Of a stretch of 64,000 bases of DNA, positions 1 to 12,320 are shown in pieces. Position 1 is the stretch's first letter. Every line of letters begins with the position of its first letter. The DNA lies in contig NC_088308.1 in NCBI RefSeq assembly GCF_910592395.1, positions 7,395,001 through 7,459,000 of the forward strand. The letters run 5' to 3'. The notes under the pieces were generated by a model, which did no database searches, was not told the origin of the DNA, and saw only the letters and a program-made list of their open reading frames with translations. A program made the position numbers and the translations under genes. This stretch comes from Lineus longissimus. Taxonomy: Eukaryota; Nemertea; Pilidiophora; Heteronemertea; Lineidae.

Positions 1-2688
1 GATTGAAAAAAAAACCCACCGTGATACTTGTGAATCGAGGCGTTTCCAATGTACCCAAATTTTAATAGCGCTACCTGAACATTTGTAGATAGGACAGTTG
101 CGGAACGTCCACCTCCATTTAGTGCTAACTGGAGATGGGACGCTGTTCCAATGTCAACTTCACTTACATGACCCGGCGGCGTATAACACGAGACATCTCA
201 ATGTCAACCAGACCACGAGCCGACAAGATAATCATTTTAATCATCGTAAACGGTGATGATGTCTAGAGGAGGCTTGGATCCATTGATGAATAAGGTGATC
301 TGCATGGTAAACAGACTTGGTTAATGAGGGATAACATAGACAGCCAGGGGATGTCATGAACAAGCTCGAACGGCTTATCATAAACCGCGAGATGCGGAAT
401 GCGAAATCGCGAGATGCCAACCTCGGTGAGAGTACCATGCGCCACAGGATGTATTTTAAATACGGAACCTGAAAAGGCGAACATTCATGAGACCGAGGCT
501 GTAGTAGGGAGCTATCCTTGTTTTGATTGGCCCATTGAAATAGACTCCGATGTGCGATGCATGGAATTTAACCTAATTTATAGCCTAGTTTCGATGGTCA
601 GACTATCCCGCGCGCTATTTTTAGAGATGACCAGACGTTCACCAAGTGCGCGCCCTGTGTTATCGGTCAGTCATGTGTATGGTGACTTGTGCCGCCAGGC
701 GTAACGGGAAAATAATCTTGATACATGCAGCATCCTGAACCTCGTGCTATTTATATTCACAGTATATCTTGATAAGTTGCAAAAACCTTTGTGGTCAAGA
801 TGAACATGCAGTTGCATCTGGCTTACTGGACTTTGCGCAACGAAACGAAACGAGCGAAATGGGGGAGCGACCATTATGTTTTACCCCGGTACGTCAAGTT
901 CGATACATGTCAGTCACCAGTGAGTGATGACCCACATCCACCCAGGCAGCTGAGACACATGTCTTGTTGGACATGCCTACCGATTTTTACTAAATAAAAG
1001 CATAACTTCACTTCACACTTTTCGGGGTTGAAAATGTACTCACGTAAATTACCAAAATTACATGCCAAATTCGCACATGACCTGTTATTTCTCAAAGCTT
1101 GGAAGCTCAAATGTCTGAATGTAATGTATGCGCGTAATGTATACTCTCAGCAAGCGAATAGTTGTGATCGTCGGTTTTTGATACGAATCGTTTCCTGTAT
1201 GGCCGTTACAAGCCGTTGTCTGAATATGATGTGAACCTGTTTACAGTTCAATGCTGCTCCCTGTGACGCTGTACCCGTAAATATTCAATGAAAAAAAATG
1301 CTGATAATGACTTACACGGCTTGTTCGCATCGTAAACATAGTGGTACCCGGCTTAACTGTCTTTGCGTTTGGCCTAATTTTACAACGATTACTCCACCAC
1401 GGTCTAGGATGGACAGCCTGTGTATTATGAATAGGAAAAGTCACCTAGGGACCGTTGCGTAGAATACTTTTTTGGCGAAATATTGCGCAAAGTCCAGTAA
1501 GCCAGCTCTAATAGCTGATGAGAAGGTCACATGTAAAATGTATTTAGGCTCATTGAAATTGCTTGATTAAAAACCGTAAGCCCAGGCTGTGCTCTGTGTA
1601 TTTTTTAGTTCCTGAGATATTTGCTTTTCCTGAATCTTAATACAAAATATGAAGTGGCATTCTAAAGGTCAAACTCTGTTTGTGATATCTGTACTTTAAT
1701 TGACTGGTATAATTTCCGTAATTGGTATGTTCGCAGTATAGACATGACGTAAACGAGTTCCGTAAACTTTGTCTCTAACATTTGAAATTCCCCGTGGGCG
1801 ATGCAAGGTAGAATTTCAAACCATTTTTCAGAAAGAGTGACTTTATCAATACAGGAATATGTTTTGATTTATTTATCTGTGTATGAATATCCGATATGCC
1901 AGATAAGATAACCCCGGCAGTGTTATAGATGACTCTTTGATATCATGTGTTTTAAAGGCCTACGCCGTTTGTTAAAATTTGAAATTTGTAATTGAATTTG
2001 AAAATTTTCAAATCCGTTAATACGCAATGAATATAAATTTTAGCATTACAGTTGTGAAGACAGATGTACAAATACATTACAAAACCAAATTTCAGCAAAT
2101 TCGTATGCATGATAACTACGGCATTAGATAAAACTACATTTCTATTTTCATGGACCACAAGTAATTACTATCGACGTACTCCTTTAAGAGAGTAAAGGGA
2201 GTGGAGATATGAAATTCGCATATTTAGGATACTGTAGGGACCACGGAGATAGAACCACGGCAGGATTATAGGCAGGTTCCGCAAACGTTACGAAAGGTAC
2301 AAACGAAAACTTATCGAAATGTAACTTTTTGGCGACATTTCTAGAAATGTACAAAGCATAAAATATGATTTAGAAGCGTCGCGTAACTGAATTGGCACAT
2401 GACGTCATGACACCGCATACCTTCGTATTTCGTACTTCGCCAGCGCTGTTCGTAAGGGTACAAAAACCTCTCTATTGAGGGTGAAGAATGGAGATAGTCT
2501 CGAAACTAGATTGTCATCGACTACGCGGACATTGGGGCGATTCTCGTCGGTCTAAGTGAAGAGGAAGTTGCAATTCGAAGCAAAATTGTTTGTGACACAT
2601 TTTTGTTTAATGGGAAGAATATGCGGGTGGTAATATTGTTGATAAAGATCAGAATAACATTATGTTTGTGACATCTATACATGTATAT
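1..2688. other. Non-coding stretch left of the tRNA
   Basis: I recognise no gene here. The stretch holds one copy of a small dispersed repeat (731-802, entered separately) and a full palindromic CRE/ATF motif TGACGTCA at 2400-2407. On the minus strand at 484-263 there is a 73-codon open frame preceded by a pyrimidine-rich acceptor-like sequence ending cttttcag (about 478-471). It has no convincing donor and no family I know, so I do not call it a gene. If the ChAT assignment at 7.8 kb is right, this region is ChAT intron. I looked for the conserved ChAT start of exon 2 (LPKLPVPPL-like) on the minus strand and did not find it. Confidence 0.5.
731..802 (+). repeat. Small dispersed repeat, copy 1 (inverted-repeat ends)
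   Basis: A 72-bp segment begins catcctgaacctcgtg and ends gtggtcaagatg. The two ends are imperfect inverted repeats of each other (catcctgaacc against ggtcaagatg). A second, clearly related copy lies at 31915-31991, with the same ends and a matching interior (tatctt.ataag.tt.aaa). The family is unknown to me. It could be a very small MITE-like element or the conserved piece of a SINE. Confidence 0.5.
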
Positions 2689-2761
2689 GGGGAGCTAGCT
2701 CAGATGGTAGAGCGCTCGCTTAGCATGCGGGAGGTACCGGGATCGATACCCGGGTTCTCCA
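2689..2761 (+). tRNA. tRNA-Ala (anticodon AGC)
   Basis: This is a complete 73-nt cytosolic tRNA without an intron. The acceptor stem pairs GGGGAGC with GTTCTCC, with G-T wobble pairs, and the discriminator base A is at 2761. The A box (TAGCTCAGATGG) and B box (GGATCGATACC) internal pol III promoter elements are intact. The anticodon stem CTCGC/GCGGG carries the loop TTAGCAT, giving anticodon AGC, read as IGC after editing. It decodes GCU/GCC/GCA alanine codons. The body closely resembles animal tRNA-Ala-AGC genes. No CCA is encoded, as expected in eukaryotes. The gene stands alone, on the strand opposite the cholinergic genes. Confidence 0.95.
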
Positions 2762-2767
2762 AATACC

Positions 2768-2772
2768 TTTTT
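2768..2772 (+). terminator. RNA polymerase III terminator (T5)
   Basis: A run of five T residues begins seven bases after the tRNA-Ala end. This is the standard pol III stop signal and suggests the gene can be transcribed. Confidence 0.75.
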
Positions 2773-2974
2773 AAACAAGTCCGTGTTAATTATTTATCTC
2801 TTTTAAAGCATGCCATAATCCATAAATTGTCGATGATGCCAATATGATTTTAATGAAGATTAAGTTGAAAGAGATTTTAATACCGAATTTTCCATCAACT
2901 ATGATTTTATTGAGTCTTGCTAACTACTCTACCGTGTGTAGCTTATCACACTTCCGAGAATGCTAAAAATATAG

Positions 2975-3000
2975 GATCATATTTCAAGTGAAATATGATC
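2975..3000. repeat. Perfect 11-bp inverted repeat (hairpin)
   Basis: The arms GATCATATTTC and GAAATATGATC are exact reverse complements separated by a 4-nt loop (AAGT). There is no run of T that would make it a terminator, and no larger precursor-like fold around it. Confidence 0.7.
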
Positions 3001-3325
3001 ATGGTTTTAAACGACGAACGCTTTGGACTGGTCCCATTTTATTTTGTGGACATTATAGCTACCAAGCTTATCAAAGTGAACGCCCTCATTTCTTGAATAC
3101 TCTGGTGAAGACCACGCCAAAAACATTGTGCCAGTGTATGATTCCTGACTATAAACTCCAAAACTTTATAAGGTAAAGTAACTACATTTTGTATATCAAA
3201 CTATGATAACTCTTCCCCGAAATTATATTTTCTGCTAACTGACTGGTCCGTAATATAAGGTAAAAACAAATAAAAGTGATCAAATACACGCCTAGGGCTC
3301 TGATCTCTTGAGTATCCGAGGCTCG

Positions 3326-3655
3326 AAGTAACATCTTTAGTTGTTCCCCATATTTCAGTGTTTGCATACATTATACAGCTACAGAGACGCCTGATTTTTC
3401 AATGGGGGCGAAACACAGAAAAACTTGTCAATCTATCTTTCAGCGTCCCCAAACAATGGGGAAACACTCAGAAAGAAAAACACCCAAAAACATTACACCG
3501 GTTAGAGAGGATATTTTTACTACCTCACCAGGTGTCACATATTTTTGATGTTCCCAATATTTCAGAGTTTCCATACAATAGACAGTCGCTAGAAAGACCA
3601 TGACTCTTCAGTATGGGGAAACAGAGAAATACTCGTCAACTTGTCTTTCAGCGTA
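3326..3655 (+). repeat. Two diverged direct copies of a ~125-bp segment
   Basis: Copy a (3326-3450) and copy b (3530-3655) share a long common pattern. Both contain ttccc.atatttcag.gtttgcatac-like sequence near the start, a ggggaaac.cagaaa block in the middle, and a tail reading cttgtctttcagcgt. They lie about 205 bp apart and carry many substitutions, so the duplication is old. Copy b is followed by gtaagt, but neither copy has a long open frame. Confidence 0.6.
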
Positions 3656-5059
3656 AGTACTTTAAAAAGGAAACAGTCAACAATCTTACAGCAGGCATGG
3701 GTGACGGGCACTTTGAACAATTTGAGAAGTCACCTACGCACACCATCCAGGCCTCTGTCAAAGACGGCGATGTTATCAGGTATTGGGTAAACTGATGTGT
3801 ATCGCTTTTGTTTTTTGGCAGTTTCTGTTCGTTTATGGTGCCTGGTTTGTTTAACCAACTGGAGTGCAAATGCCTTGGTTGCAGAAAGCAGTATTAACCC
3901 TACGCTGCAGGACGCGAGCACAATTTTGCATCACGTCGCAAAAGATTATTCTATGGATCTGGAATACGGTTGAAAATGAGTACATATTTTTCATGTAAGT
4001 ACACCTTAAAGTTATCTTTTCGGCAGATAATGTATACTGTTAAGCAAAAATTGGGATATAGTGGGGTTTCGCAAATCTTACGTATTACGAATTACGACCA
4101 TTGAGTTCCAATATAACCCACGTTCCATTTTGTAGACAGTTGTATCCAGTGGTACCCACTTCAAGGAAAGGTACACTTTACGCCAAGTTCAACGTTTGTC
4201 AAGAAGCATTCGCGGCGACAATGTAAGCGAATTCGTGACTACTCAGCCAGTTCCTCGCCAGGAATTCAAAGTTAACTGCGTTTAGACAGTTGAACCGATT
4301 GGCGAAATAATCTTGCTTTTCAAGGATACCTCCTGGGCGAGAGTAACAAGGCATTAACCAGCTAAAAGAAGAATGATCGTGTCATCACTTCGTAATTCGT
4401 GAATTTGCGAAACCTCGCTAATATGTTCTTTTGCTCGAATATATACTCCAAATCGGGGCAGGGGAACATCTTCTCGTTTTCTTGTTTGTTGATTGTAGGT
4501 GTCAGACCCGACACATTTCAAGAGATGGGTGTCCGTGAGAGGACCTAAGGACGATGTCCCTTTTCAAACAAATAAAAAGATTTGGTTAGAACTTACTAAT
4601 ATTTTGGAAGGGAGTGGGGTGGCCGTTGCTGCAGTTTGAACAATGAATCAAGAGTAATATTACATCAAATTGCAGAGATTGATGTTCATCATTGTATTTT
4701 TTGCTGATCAGTCACGAGATGCGATCGACGTGCCACAAGGGGCTTGATGGTCAACACTGTTGGAAGATCATTTAGTGTTCGATCGCGCTCAGATCGATCT
4801 GCTAGTACTATTTTGAGATTGACCAGAGACACACCTAGATTTTATCGAAATATTCCAACATTTAGCTGTTTTAGGCTGTAATTTGTGTGTGGGCAGATTG
4901 TAATAGACTTAAGGGAGGGGATTGTTGAAAGAAACATATCATTAGTGCGACGTCAATTAGTAGACGAAAAGAGGCAAGTTATGTTACACCAGGTATACTG
5001 TCAAATGGATCACAATAGATTTCATAATATTTCGTATATTCCTTATACATGTACATTTG

Positions 5060-5131
5060 CATTTCATACATTTCATACATTTCATACATTTCATACATTT
5101 CATACATTTCATACATTTCATACATTTCATA
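5060..5131 (+). repeat. 9-bp minisatellite (catttcata)8
   Basis: Eight uninterrupted, identical copies of catttcata lie head to tail. Translated in one frame this gives an artificial FHT-repeat peptide. There is no supporting gene structure. The array ends 63 bp before the left end of the DNA transposon. Confidence 0.95.
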
Positions 5132-5194
5132 TAACTGACCCTATTCGTGTTAGTTAATACCAAGGATTGCAAACACTTACCAGTCGTCATACAT

Positions 5195-6136
5195 CAAGGA
5201 GGATACCGCGGTGACGTCACGGCTTTTCCAAGATGGCGCTGCATATTGTAAACAAACTCGATCCACGGCCAAGGGAAAATCAAGTCATCAAAAAAGTTAG
5301 ATTTTTCGCATCAAATCAGAGTTATTAGTACTTTTCTGCTATGAAATAAGTCTTCAGACAATAAGCTATCATTTGAATAATGAAAAGTGCTGTTTTGATG
5401 GGGAAAAATAGGGTTTTTAAGCCAAATAGCCGGGCACCGATCTTCCAAAATTAGCGATGGTTTCAAAACAGTCTCCCAGATATGGGGCAATCTCTTCATT
5501 ATCATAATGGGATTTGGAGTCATGTTTACAGATTTTACAAGTTCGAGACCTGTAATACCTAAAACTCGCATAGATCCCCATAGATCCCCTCTATTTGTCG
5601 AGTTAGCGCCCCTGTAAGATCATGCATTTTCGGACACTAGAACGAAATCTTCCTGCGGATATCGCGGTTTCGGTGATGATTTAAGGAGAATTGACTGTTC
5701 TTAGAGTTGTATGGGACAGAAATGAGTTCATACTTCATGAATACATGAATATATTATGATATGGGCGGGCTTCTAAGTCAAAACAATAACAAACTCAACT
5801 GCATCTCTACTGTAAATTGCGTAGTGCATTGCCTGGTGTATTTCGTAGTGTATTTTAGCGGAGACATTATTTCCGCACTTTGGCCACGCCAAACGTCTTT
5901 TTTATTCGTGGAAGTTAATCTGCTCTGTAAATTTTATTTTACACAGGAAGAATCCATACTAGGTATTGCAATATTTCATGTCTATTGGTGTTTTTGTGTA
6001 CAGGAGCGCACCAGATAGTGAGACGTGGAGATGTGTTCAGTGCTGGTGCTGTCAGTAGACTGAATCTGATTGGCCATAGCGATCACTAATATGGGTCGGG
6101 ATCACGTGATGTGACGTCACCGCGGTATCCTCCTTG
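5195..6136. mobile_element. 942-bp non-autonomous DNA transposon with 26-bp TIRs
   Basis: The left end (5195-5220, starting caaggaggat and finishing gtgacgtcac) and the right end (6111-6136) are perfect 26-bp inverted repeats. Immediately outside both ends is the same 9-bp sequence gtcatacat (5186-5194 and 6137-6145), a clear target-site duplication. The inverted repeat does not continue inward beyond 26 bp. The interior holds only short open frames, the longest about 85 codons at 5761-6018, with no transposase motif. It therefore must have been moved by an enzyme encoded elsewhere. A 9-bp duplication fits Mutator-like (MULE) or Merlin elements better than hAT or P (8 bp) or Tc1/mariner (TA). 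Each TIR ends with a full TGACGTCA palindrome. The intact TIRs and duplication suggest a fairly recent insertion. Confidence 0.9.
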
Positions 6137-6145
6137 GTCATACAT

Positions 6146-7740
6146 TGTATTTGTATAAACCAATCAGATTTTAGTAACATCGCCTTTGCCAAGTTTGCCA
6201 TTTAATAATTTACAAAAAGCCAACATAATTCACGAACTCCTGGGTTATGTACCTAATCTGACTTGGTTGCATAGTAGTATTCTTGTTATTGTTGTCAATG
6301 CAACCAATACTGGGCCAATAATCAAGGCTCACTATACTTGAGGCCTCCGCGTACTTATCGGCTGGCCCGTGTGGAGCGTTGACTCGAACTCCCCGTGCCG
6401 TCTATCACATGATTTATTCATCAGAAGCCTCTTCGCGTTTACATGATGATCACTTTACATTTCCACACCAGCAAAACACTAATCAACAAGAGGCACCAGT
6501 TGGATGCATATACGGCACTCGGGACACGTAGAAACCTGGCCAAAAGAGGTTCCTTCAGAATGCTTTAACCAAAAATACATGACGGCGTGATTATTGTCTT
6601 CTACTGATATGCTGGTATTTTGCAACTCATCTTGCCACTCTAATTGCTTTTATCGTGAAAAACACTGGCCTAGCTCCACATTCTCTTGTTATGACGCTGA
6701 TCGATGATGACATTATTAGATATGAAGCTTGTGGGTATAAGCACCAGGGACCGTCACCTTTTCGTCCTGCTGGTGAAGACCTTAACGTGACACTGGTAAT
6801 TCGAATGGTATCAAGTAAAGAGACACTGCAGGGACCGCTAAACGACTTTAAATACACTTCTCCTTCTCGCGGATAGGATATTGTTTGGGCCGAGTATCAA
6901 TACAAAAGCGAGTACATTTCACTCAACAAGAGAGCCAGCATGTTCTAACGCCCACTGCCATCCCAAATATCAATACATCACCACGTCAGAATTAGTTATA
7001 AGAATTTCTCCTTTTATAATCTGCTGACTGTATTTGCCAAGTCAGTAAACACCGGAACCATCTGAGTGTTGAACAGAAATGACTGTTTTCCATCCCTGAT
7101 TAATTGTATTGATAAAACTCATTGTTTCAACAAGCGCTTGTTGATCTTGTTGCCTAATATTTTCCTGCCCGTGCCAATTACTTCCTGCAAACATTGCTGA
7201 TCCAATCATTCCCAACATGATAATGCGAAATTTCTAGTAATTGATGCACGTCCACTCCAGTAAACATTTTATAGTTTAAAAAACGATCGGACATCTTGTC
7301 AAAAGGCTAGTATAAGTTACCTGTAGGTAATCTCATTTGACTGGGCTATGAGACCTATCACATTGTTTTCCAGCATCCCAACTAAAGGGGGGGGGGGCAT
7401 TATCATGGATAATTAAGATGAAGACTTTCAGTCAATGTAAGTACATGTATATAAAATCTTTAGGAACACAGAATAAGGTAAGGTATAATAGGTGCTGGCT
7501 GATACATTTAAAGCGGTGAAAGAACTGATGCACAAACGTAAAGTGTTTTTTTAACAGAACGGAGAGCATAGTTGTGAGACACGTGTTCCCACGTGAAAAC
7601 TTGAGCTCGGGAGTGGTTCGGGGATACTGCAGTAACGAAAAAACAATTCCCAATCATCCCGAAAGAATAGACAAAGTCGTCTTTCCTCTCAGATTACAGC
7701 ATAGATAAAATAAATTGAAAGGAACAAAAGTACGACTTAC
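6146..7740. other. Non-coding stretch between transposon and exon
   Basis: I see no gene here. A run of 11 G lies at 7387-7397. A plus-strand open frame of 73 codons at 6655-6876 matches no family I know and lacks splice signals. If the exon at 7741 belongs to ChAT, this is the start of the intron that follows it. Confidence 0.5.
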
Positions 7741-7824
7741 CGCTAAATTCCATTCGGGGTACTCCTCTAAATCGACAGACGCTACTCTTTTAACGTATTC
7801 CTTGACTGGATGTGTACCGGGCAT
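7741..7824 (-). CDS. Candidate first coding exon of choline acetyltransferase (ChAT)
   Basis: Read on the minus strand, an ATG at 7824-7822 opens exactly 28 codons, starting MPGTHPVKEYV and ending EEYPEWNLA. It then runs straight into a consensus donor GTAAGT (7740-7735) in phase 0. Upstream, an acceptor ending gcgttttag (AG at 7860-7859) would give a 5' untranslated part of 34 nt. This is therefore a short spliced exon with the start codon near its 5' end. It lies on the same strand as VAChT and 3' of it, where the first ChAT coding exon sits in the cholinergic locus of other animals. An acidic/aromatic leader before the conserved LPKLPVPPL-type ChAT start would be plausible. I could not find that next exon within the 7.7 kb left of it. 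The splice structure is clear. The ChAT identity is inferred from position, and another minus-strand gene is possible. Confidence 0.5.
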
Positions 7825-7858
7825 GCCTTGTCAGGAAGCGACCAAACACGGGCACATA

Positions 7859-10800
7859 CTAAAACGCAGCGTCAAATAGTAAGAAAATGTTCCCTTTTTG
7901 TCCTCTGGTACCAGTCACACTCTTAGTGGAAGTCCCATTTCTTGTTTACTTTTTGTTCCGATTCTCGTGTTCTCTCGCTCTCTCCGTGGCTGCTGCCCCT
8001 GTAAACAAACTACGCCATTCAGTCATTTATCGATCGAAGGATGCCAGCGACGAGGCAAATGCTGACGACACGCGGCTACATCAATGAAAGGGGGCGAAAT
8101 CTATTTGGAAGCTAATCCGAATATGAAATAAATATGAAATCTACTAAACTTAGTATTCCGTAGGATACGTTTTCAATCCTAGACTTTGTTAGACTCGATA
8201 GCTATGATTCGGTTTTTGCCCCGCAAAAGTAAACCCAACTGCACTTTGCTATCTAGATATGTTATCGATCTTGTTGCCTGCTGGGGCCAGCAGTGGGAGG
8301 ATCCAATAGGATAATTATGCAATCTATGTACATAGATGTATACATTGGGAGTGGAGTGGGCCGCGGGCCATGATATATATTTCAAAAGGAGTTTCGTCGA
8401 TGTTCTCCTCTACGATAGCATGTTGTGCTTAAACAGCTGGGAGGTGATGATCAACTTTGTCATGTTGGTACAATGTAGCATGTTGTATGTTATGCGCTAG
8501 GCGTGGTGAAACCACCTGTTGCATGTCAAGCGGGAAGGGTGGTATTAAAAACCACCATTCATGTTTCAATACGTCTTATTAGACGTACATCGCGCTTCTC
8601 GAACTGACTATTATGGTTTGAGCTGTTGATATTCTATTCACAAATGGAGAGTTCATTAGGACATTACTACGTACATGTTCTATTCGTGTAAAAATGTGAA
8701 AATTTCTGCTACTTTTAAAGTAAAATGCGTCAACTGATACATGCCTCCTGGCCGCACAAATATGTATTTTTTCAAGAGAAATCATTAGGTATAAAATAGT
8801 CCTTGATAAAGGCACCCCACAACGGGCTTGGTATCGTCGACCCAGTATAATCTCACAGTCGTCTGCTTGTACTTTGTTACATATTCTTTCTAACAGTAGC
8901 AACATGATGGATATATTTCAAGTTCTCTCTCTGATATTACTGAAAATATACTAAAAAGACATGTTCGTGATAGAGCGATTATCAGCTATCTCACATTCAT
9001 CTGCGTCAGCTCATCGAATAGACTATTCCAATAATTCTCTTGTTGGTTGTTATGGCAATGAGTATAGGTACTTCGGCGCAAGTATCTGGTTGCCCCAAAT
9101 GTCAATCCAATACAAAGTTACTTGATAGCTTGTCATGCGGGGCTGTATTGCGATGGATGCGGGAATCATACCTTGCAGGCATTAGATAACTGTTCCACAT
9201 ATAAATGTATTTTTATAGAGAACACGAAAATCTCTACTGACCTTTATAGCTACATTCTCATGAAATATTTCAGAACAGGTTTTGAAAAGCAGGTTTTAAA
9301 AAGCAATTTATAAAGACCCGAGACATTCATGTGCTTCTGTAAAATTTATTCGAGCGTGAGCGAAACACACACACGCTTCAGATCCTCATGATGTTGAATT
9401 CGTTGAAAATATTTTGTGTGGTTGCCACTTTGATGGAGGCCCTTCGCCAGCAATAGATTATAGTTGTTTTTAATCAACAGTTACCTTGGCTGGTTCCGAC
9501 ACTTTTTTTGCGGAAATCCATGTTTTAATTACATTGTGCCAGCTTATATACGGCCGGGTGAGGAATCTGTAAGCACTTCTGCCAAGAAATTTGAAGGGAA
9601 AATCATCGCTATAACATTGTGGGGCAGTTATGGATTGACTTTTTCTGTACTGTCATGTAGTATTCCGATTTCCGCAAGTGTTGTAAGGTGGTTTTGGACA
9701 TGTCTAGGAAATTCATCAGTTTTGATGAGATCAATGTTGGACATTGACACCAACAGTAATATATAATTGAATACAGGTAAAAAATGGAGTGCAGCATGAT
9801 GTCTGAGAATGACCACACCTTAATGCCAGAAAAAATAACCGTTGGAAAGGCAATATGATCCAGCCTCCAGTACTGTTCAATACCATGAGCTATATAAAGA
9901 ATGTTGACTACTGATTCTTGGTACAATGAGTGCAGCGTCGTAATTGCAGTTTTATTGTGAAACTTTTGTTTTCTGTGGCAATTCCATAAATAAAAAAAGG
10001 TCCACGTATTGAAATTAATCGACAGGAAATTTGATTAAAGGTGAAAATCTTATTTCGGGCAACCAGAAACAATTAATTGACAATTAAATATAGACCAATA
10101 TACAAAATAAATGATTTCATTTCAAAGTACGTTACTATCCGAATTCCTTTGCTAGCGGAAACAACAAATGCCCAGTCTTCACAACTGATTTTGATATGCG
10201 ACAGTATCATTTGATAATGCCTTGAAAATGGACTATATGTATTGTTGACTAGAATTAGCGGTGAATCAGACTAGCTATGTTATATTGATTTGAAAAAAAT
10301 TCAATTGTATCAATGAAAATTATACACTTTTAAGCAGACCAGTTTGTTTTGGGACACCCGGTAAATCTAGCGATGGATTCCACTGGAGGTACCCAGTGGG
10401 GTGCTGTAGCTTAGAAATCATTCGCTTTTGACCATTATAAGGTGAGCGAGCAATAGGGAACCGTGTAAGAATTGACTTGTTGGGATTTGGGCTACAATTG
10501 AAAATAAAGAAAACGTGCAGTGCCTTTCATCGGTGTAAGCTTTCCAACCGCTTCTTTGTAACATTCACAACCGACAGGTTTTGCTTTGAACACTTTGAAG
10601 CCCTTTTTCAAGCCTGAACACCAGTGATTTGTACAAAGTATGCTCTGACGCGGTACGCCCATTGGAGTCGACATCACGCAATGCGCCTCCGCAATCCTTT
10701 GATTTTCAAACCTTACCCAATAAATCGCTAGATATAAAAATATCGTATTTTTCATTATAAGTACAGACGCTGTGTTGGCATTGTTCAATTTAACGAAAGG

Positions 10801-12011
10801 TTACACTCCAACTGCGCAGTACTTTGTAGCATTATAGGTCGTTCTGATTGAAAGGGAACCACAAGTTCCCTTTACCTTATTTGCCCCTTACCGCAAAGTT
10901 AAAAGATTTCAGGCCTGGACCAATACAACGGTGGCTGGGAAAGAACATCACATGATTTATTTTTTGCCAGGATGCCAGGAATAAGGAGTTAAAACATAAA
11001 ACTGCTGATACATCAATATCGCCTAAAAGATAACAAATATTGTTTTGTTGCAGAAATAATCTTTACTTTATTGGAAAAGAGAATTTTGACAAAATTTTTC
11101 CAGATACCACTCAGTTACTTTCAATTAAATATAGGCCTATAGGCTTCGATTTCTGTATCCCGCAAATGTCGATATCGACTTTGGCAACTTTCCACATGTT
11201 CCAGTCAATAACCGGACACGGCGTTATAAACGGCCTACGCTGTCTAGAAAGCATTAAGTAAAAAATACGAAGTAAGTTTTTCAATCGAGATATTGGATAT
11301 CGCAATTATCACCAATACATTTATATCAACGGTACAGAACTGAACACTTTAAACTACTACGACACCCCGTTTCATGTCTCTGTCCTCGGTACGGGTTTAA
11401 AGTGATAAATCGATTGGGTCTGCCTCGAGGGGTTAAAAGTTGTTTTCACGAAATAGTGCTCTTTCGAAGATATGCAACAGGACCTTATTCAAATGTGTAT
11501 CGACTAAACTACACACATTGATCTCAAGATGTACCCCAATGAGTTTCTTTTGAATACAAGTATGAAATATTTTGACTTCTAAAACGATACTTTCCCTCAT
11601 TAACATTGATAATGTAGCTGGTTCCCTCGAACGTCATGAAATTTCAAATGGTGGTATCGTCTCTATATATCTCCTATAGATGATGCTACTCGAGAGCATT
11701 TCCATTCTGTAATTCATCCCTAATCCCCTTGTTTCAAGAAGTAAGAAGTCAATAAAGAGATGAATAGATGATGAAATAGAAGACAGAATCATTGCCGGGT
11801 GTATAACGAGCATCATTCCTAATTAGGAGGCCAGCATTGATTTTATGCTGGCTTGACAATCATCCGTGCAGCAGCCTTACAATCAGTGGACAATGAGGCC
11901 GAGATATGATTACAATAGGAATACACTACTTTAAGTACATTGAGGCTTGAGAGTTTTTCAAAAGCACCTCTGTTGTGATCATCATAACTTTGTCCTGTTA
12001 GTGGAGATTAT
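7859..12011. other. Presumed giant intron, part 1: nothing recognisable
   Basis: I see no coding exon, RNA gene or obvious repeat that I can support. Short open frames up to about 108 codons (8905-8579 minus; 9464-9766 plus; 9926-9609 minus) overlap on both strands and show no family motif, so they look like chance. A small hairpin, GGGAAC/GTTCCC, lies at 10855-10871. Confidence 0.45.
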
Positions 12012-12320
12012 GGATATTGAAATATCGGGAAAATATCATGAAATATCGCCATTGAAAAATTGAGGTACATTTTTCGAACTTATCTAGAACTTATCTATTA
12101 TATTTGATATTTTTTATAATCTCATATAACAGGAAACTGGCCAACGATTTTCGATTTTTTTTTTCACGGAAAAACTAATAATTAATCAAAAAATACAGTT
12201 AGTAATCATTTTGAAGAAAGAGATGCAAGATCTAAACTGTTTTACATGTACTTTTTCATGATATTTTTCGATGTGATATTTACATACATGTTTATGATAT
12301 TTTTACCCGATATTTGGATA
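12012..12320. repeat. AT-rich inverted-repeat region built on GATATTT/AAATATC
   Basis: Near the left end, gaaatatcgggaaaatatca (about 12015-12037) is the reverse complement, with one gap, of tgatatttttacccgatatt near 12295-12317. More copies of the GATATTT word lie on the right side and AAATATC on the left. About 250 bp of AT-rich sequence lies between the arms. It could be an old MITE or a simple AT-rich palindrome. I found no clear target duplication. Confidence 0.4.

Larger units (their letters stand above)
2773..5059. other. Non-coding, with a short hairpin and a duplicated segment
   Basis: There is no gene I can support. The stretch contains a perfect hairpin at 2975-3000 and two diverged copies of a 125-bp segment at 3326-3655, both entered separately. 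The rest is AT-rich single-copy-looking sequence. Confidence 0.5.

Noticed and set aside
263-484. 73-codon minus-strand frame behind an acceptor-like cttttcag, considered as ChAT exon 2
   Set aside because: It lacks any ChAT motif and has no usable donor.
1312-1377. Minus-strand segment between an acceptor-like taaaattag and a GTAAGT donor, considered as the exon after 7741
   Set aside because: The phase-0 exon at 7741 would read into an immediate stop if joined here.
2662-2847. 61-codon plus-strand frame with ELAQMVERSLSMREVPGSIPGF
   Set aside because: This is the tRNA-Ala gene translated, a well-known false protein.
4885-5157. 90-codon frame with FHT repeats, and its antisense KCM repeat
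   Set aside because: It is merely the translated catttcata minisatellite.
5761-6018. 85-codon frame inside the 942-bp element
   Set aside because: There are no catalytic motifs of any transposase. It is too short and probably accidental.
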